In this document: piece after piece, positions 6,867 through 7,097 of the stretch
Layout: every line of letters begins with the position of its first letter
Numbering within the stretch: the stretch's first letter is position 1
Source of the DNA: Bacteroidaceae bacterium
GTDB lineage: Bacteria; Bacteroidota; Bacteroidia; Bacteroidales; Bacteroidaceae
Assembly: GCA_017466965.1 (NCBI GenBank)
Contig: JAFTTD010000011.1
Coordinates: 1 to 7,097, forward strand
Reading direction: 5' to 3'
DNA length: 7,097 bases
Translations under genes and position numbers: made by a program
The notes under the pieces: model-generated
Databases searched by the model: none
What the model was told of the DNA's origin: nothing
Seen by the model: the letters and a program-made list of their open reading frames with translations, nothing else

Positions 6867-7097
6867 ATGAAGAAGAATTTTATATTTGCAGGCTTACTGG
6901 CCTCCCTTTCAGTTATATCTGCCGATGCGCAAGAAGTGAAGTTTGAAGAGTATTTTCATGAAAAGACAATGCGCTTCGACTATTACCATGCCGGCAACCA
7001 CGAGTCTGAATACATCTATTTCGACGAGATAGTGGAAGAGCCTTATTGGGCTGGAAACAAGAACTACCTTGTTGACAGCCGTGACATGGGAAACATG
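6867..7097 (+). CDS. Secreted M64 (IgA-type) peptidase, N-terminal fragment
   Basis: This reading frame begins at ATG 6867 and is still open at the window end, giving 77 residues. Residues 1-22 form a signal peptide: two lysines after the start, a hydrophobic core and SADAQ, so the product is exported. The mature start, EEYFHEKTMRFDYYHAGN and then WAGNKNYL, resembles from memory the N-terminal domain that precedes the metallopeptidase domain in Bacteroidetes M64 proteins, often annotated as IgA peptidase M64. The catalytic HExxH region would lie beyond the window, so peptidase activity cannot be checked here. There is no Shine-Dalgarno sequence. The gene has its own -7 box and is separated from the preceding gene by a strong terminator. 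Confidence 0.68.
   Translation, partial: MKKNFIFAGLLASLSVISADAQEVKFEEYFHEKTMRFDYYHAGNHESEYIYFDEIVEEPYWAGNKNYLVDSRDMGNM

Overview
The window looks like ordinary chromosomal DNA from a Bacteroidetes bacterium, most likely Bacteroidales and close to Prevotella or Bacteroides. The evidence is a moderate, AT-leaning base composition, starts without a convincing Shine-Dalgarno sequence, promoter -7 boxes of the Bacteroidetes TAnnTTTG type ahead of the genes, and the protein families present. No mobile element, CRISPR array, tRNA or rRNA is visible. I found no convincing new multi-gene system.

Layout from left to right: (1) the 3' two thirds of a cysteine synthase gene (cysM-like, +); (2) a convergent Nudix hydrolase gene (-) of the ADP-ribose pyrophosphatase type, with only 11 bp between the two stop codons; (3) a 127-bp divergent control region with one -7 box per direction and an inverted repeat between them; (4) a large CPA2-type cation:proton antiporter (+) with four extra membrane segments and two tandem RCK_C (TrkA_C) domains; (5) a 276-bp convergent gap with a long hairpin that can terminate transcription from both sides; (6) an iron-containing, NADPH-type alcohol dehydrogenase (-); (7) a 254-bp AT-rich divergent region; (8) an outer-membrane protein of the OmpP1/FadL family (+) with the codon use of a highly expressed gene, followed by a strong intrinsic terminator; (9) a 280-bp gap with a short inverted repeat and a -7 box; (10) the first 77 codons of a secreted protein that resembles the N-terminal domain of Bacteroidetes M64 (IgA-type) peptidases, cut by the window end.

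The genes are arranged as single units, each with its own promoter or facing a neighbour, so no operon is evident. They share only a loose housekeeping theme: sulfur assimilation, nucleotide-sugar cleanup, ion and pH balance, aldehyde/alcohol redox, uptake of hydrophobic compounds through the outer membrane, and a secreted peptidase. The points most worth a second look are the antiporter architecture, the convergent bidirectional terminator, the symmetric element between the Nudix and antiporter promoters, and the short inverted repeat ahead of the peptidase gene.
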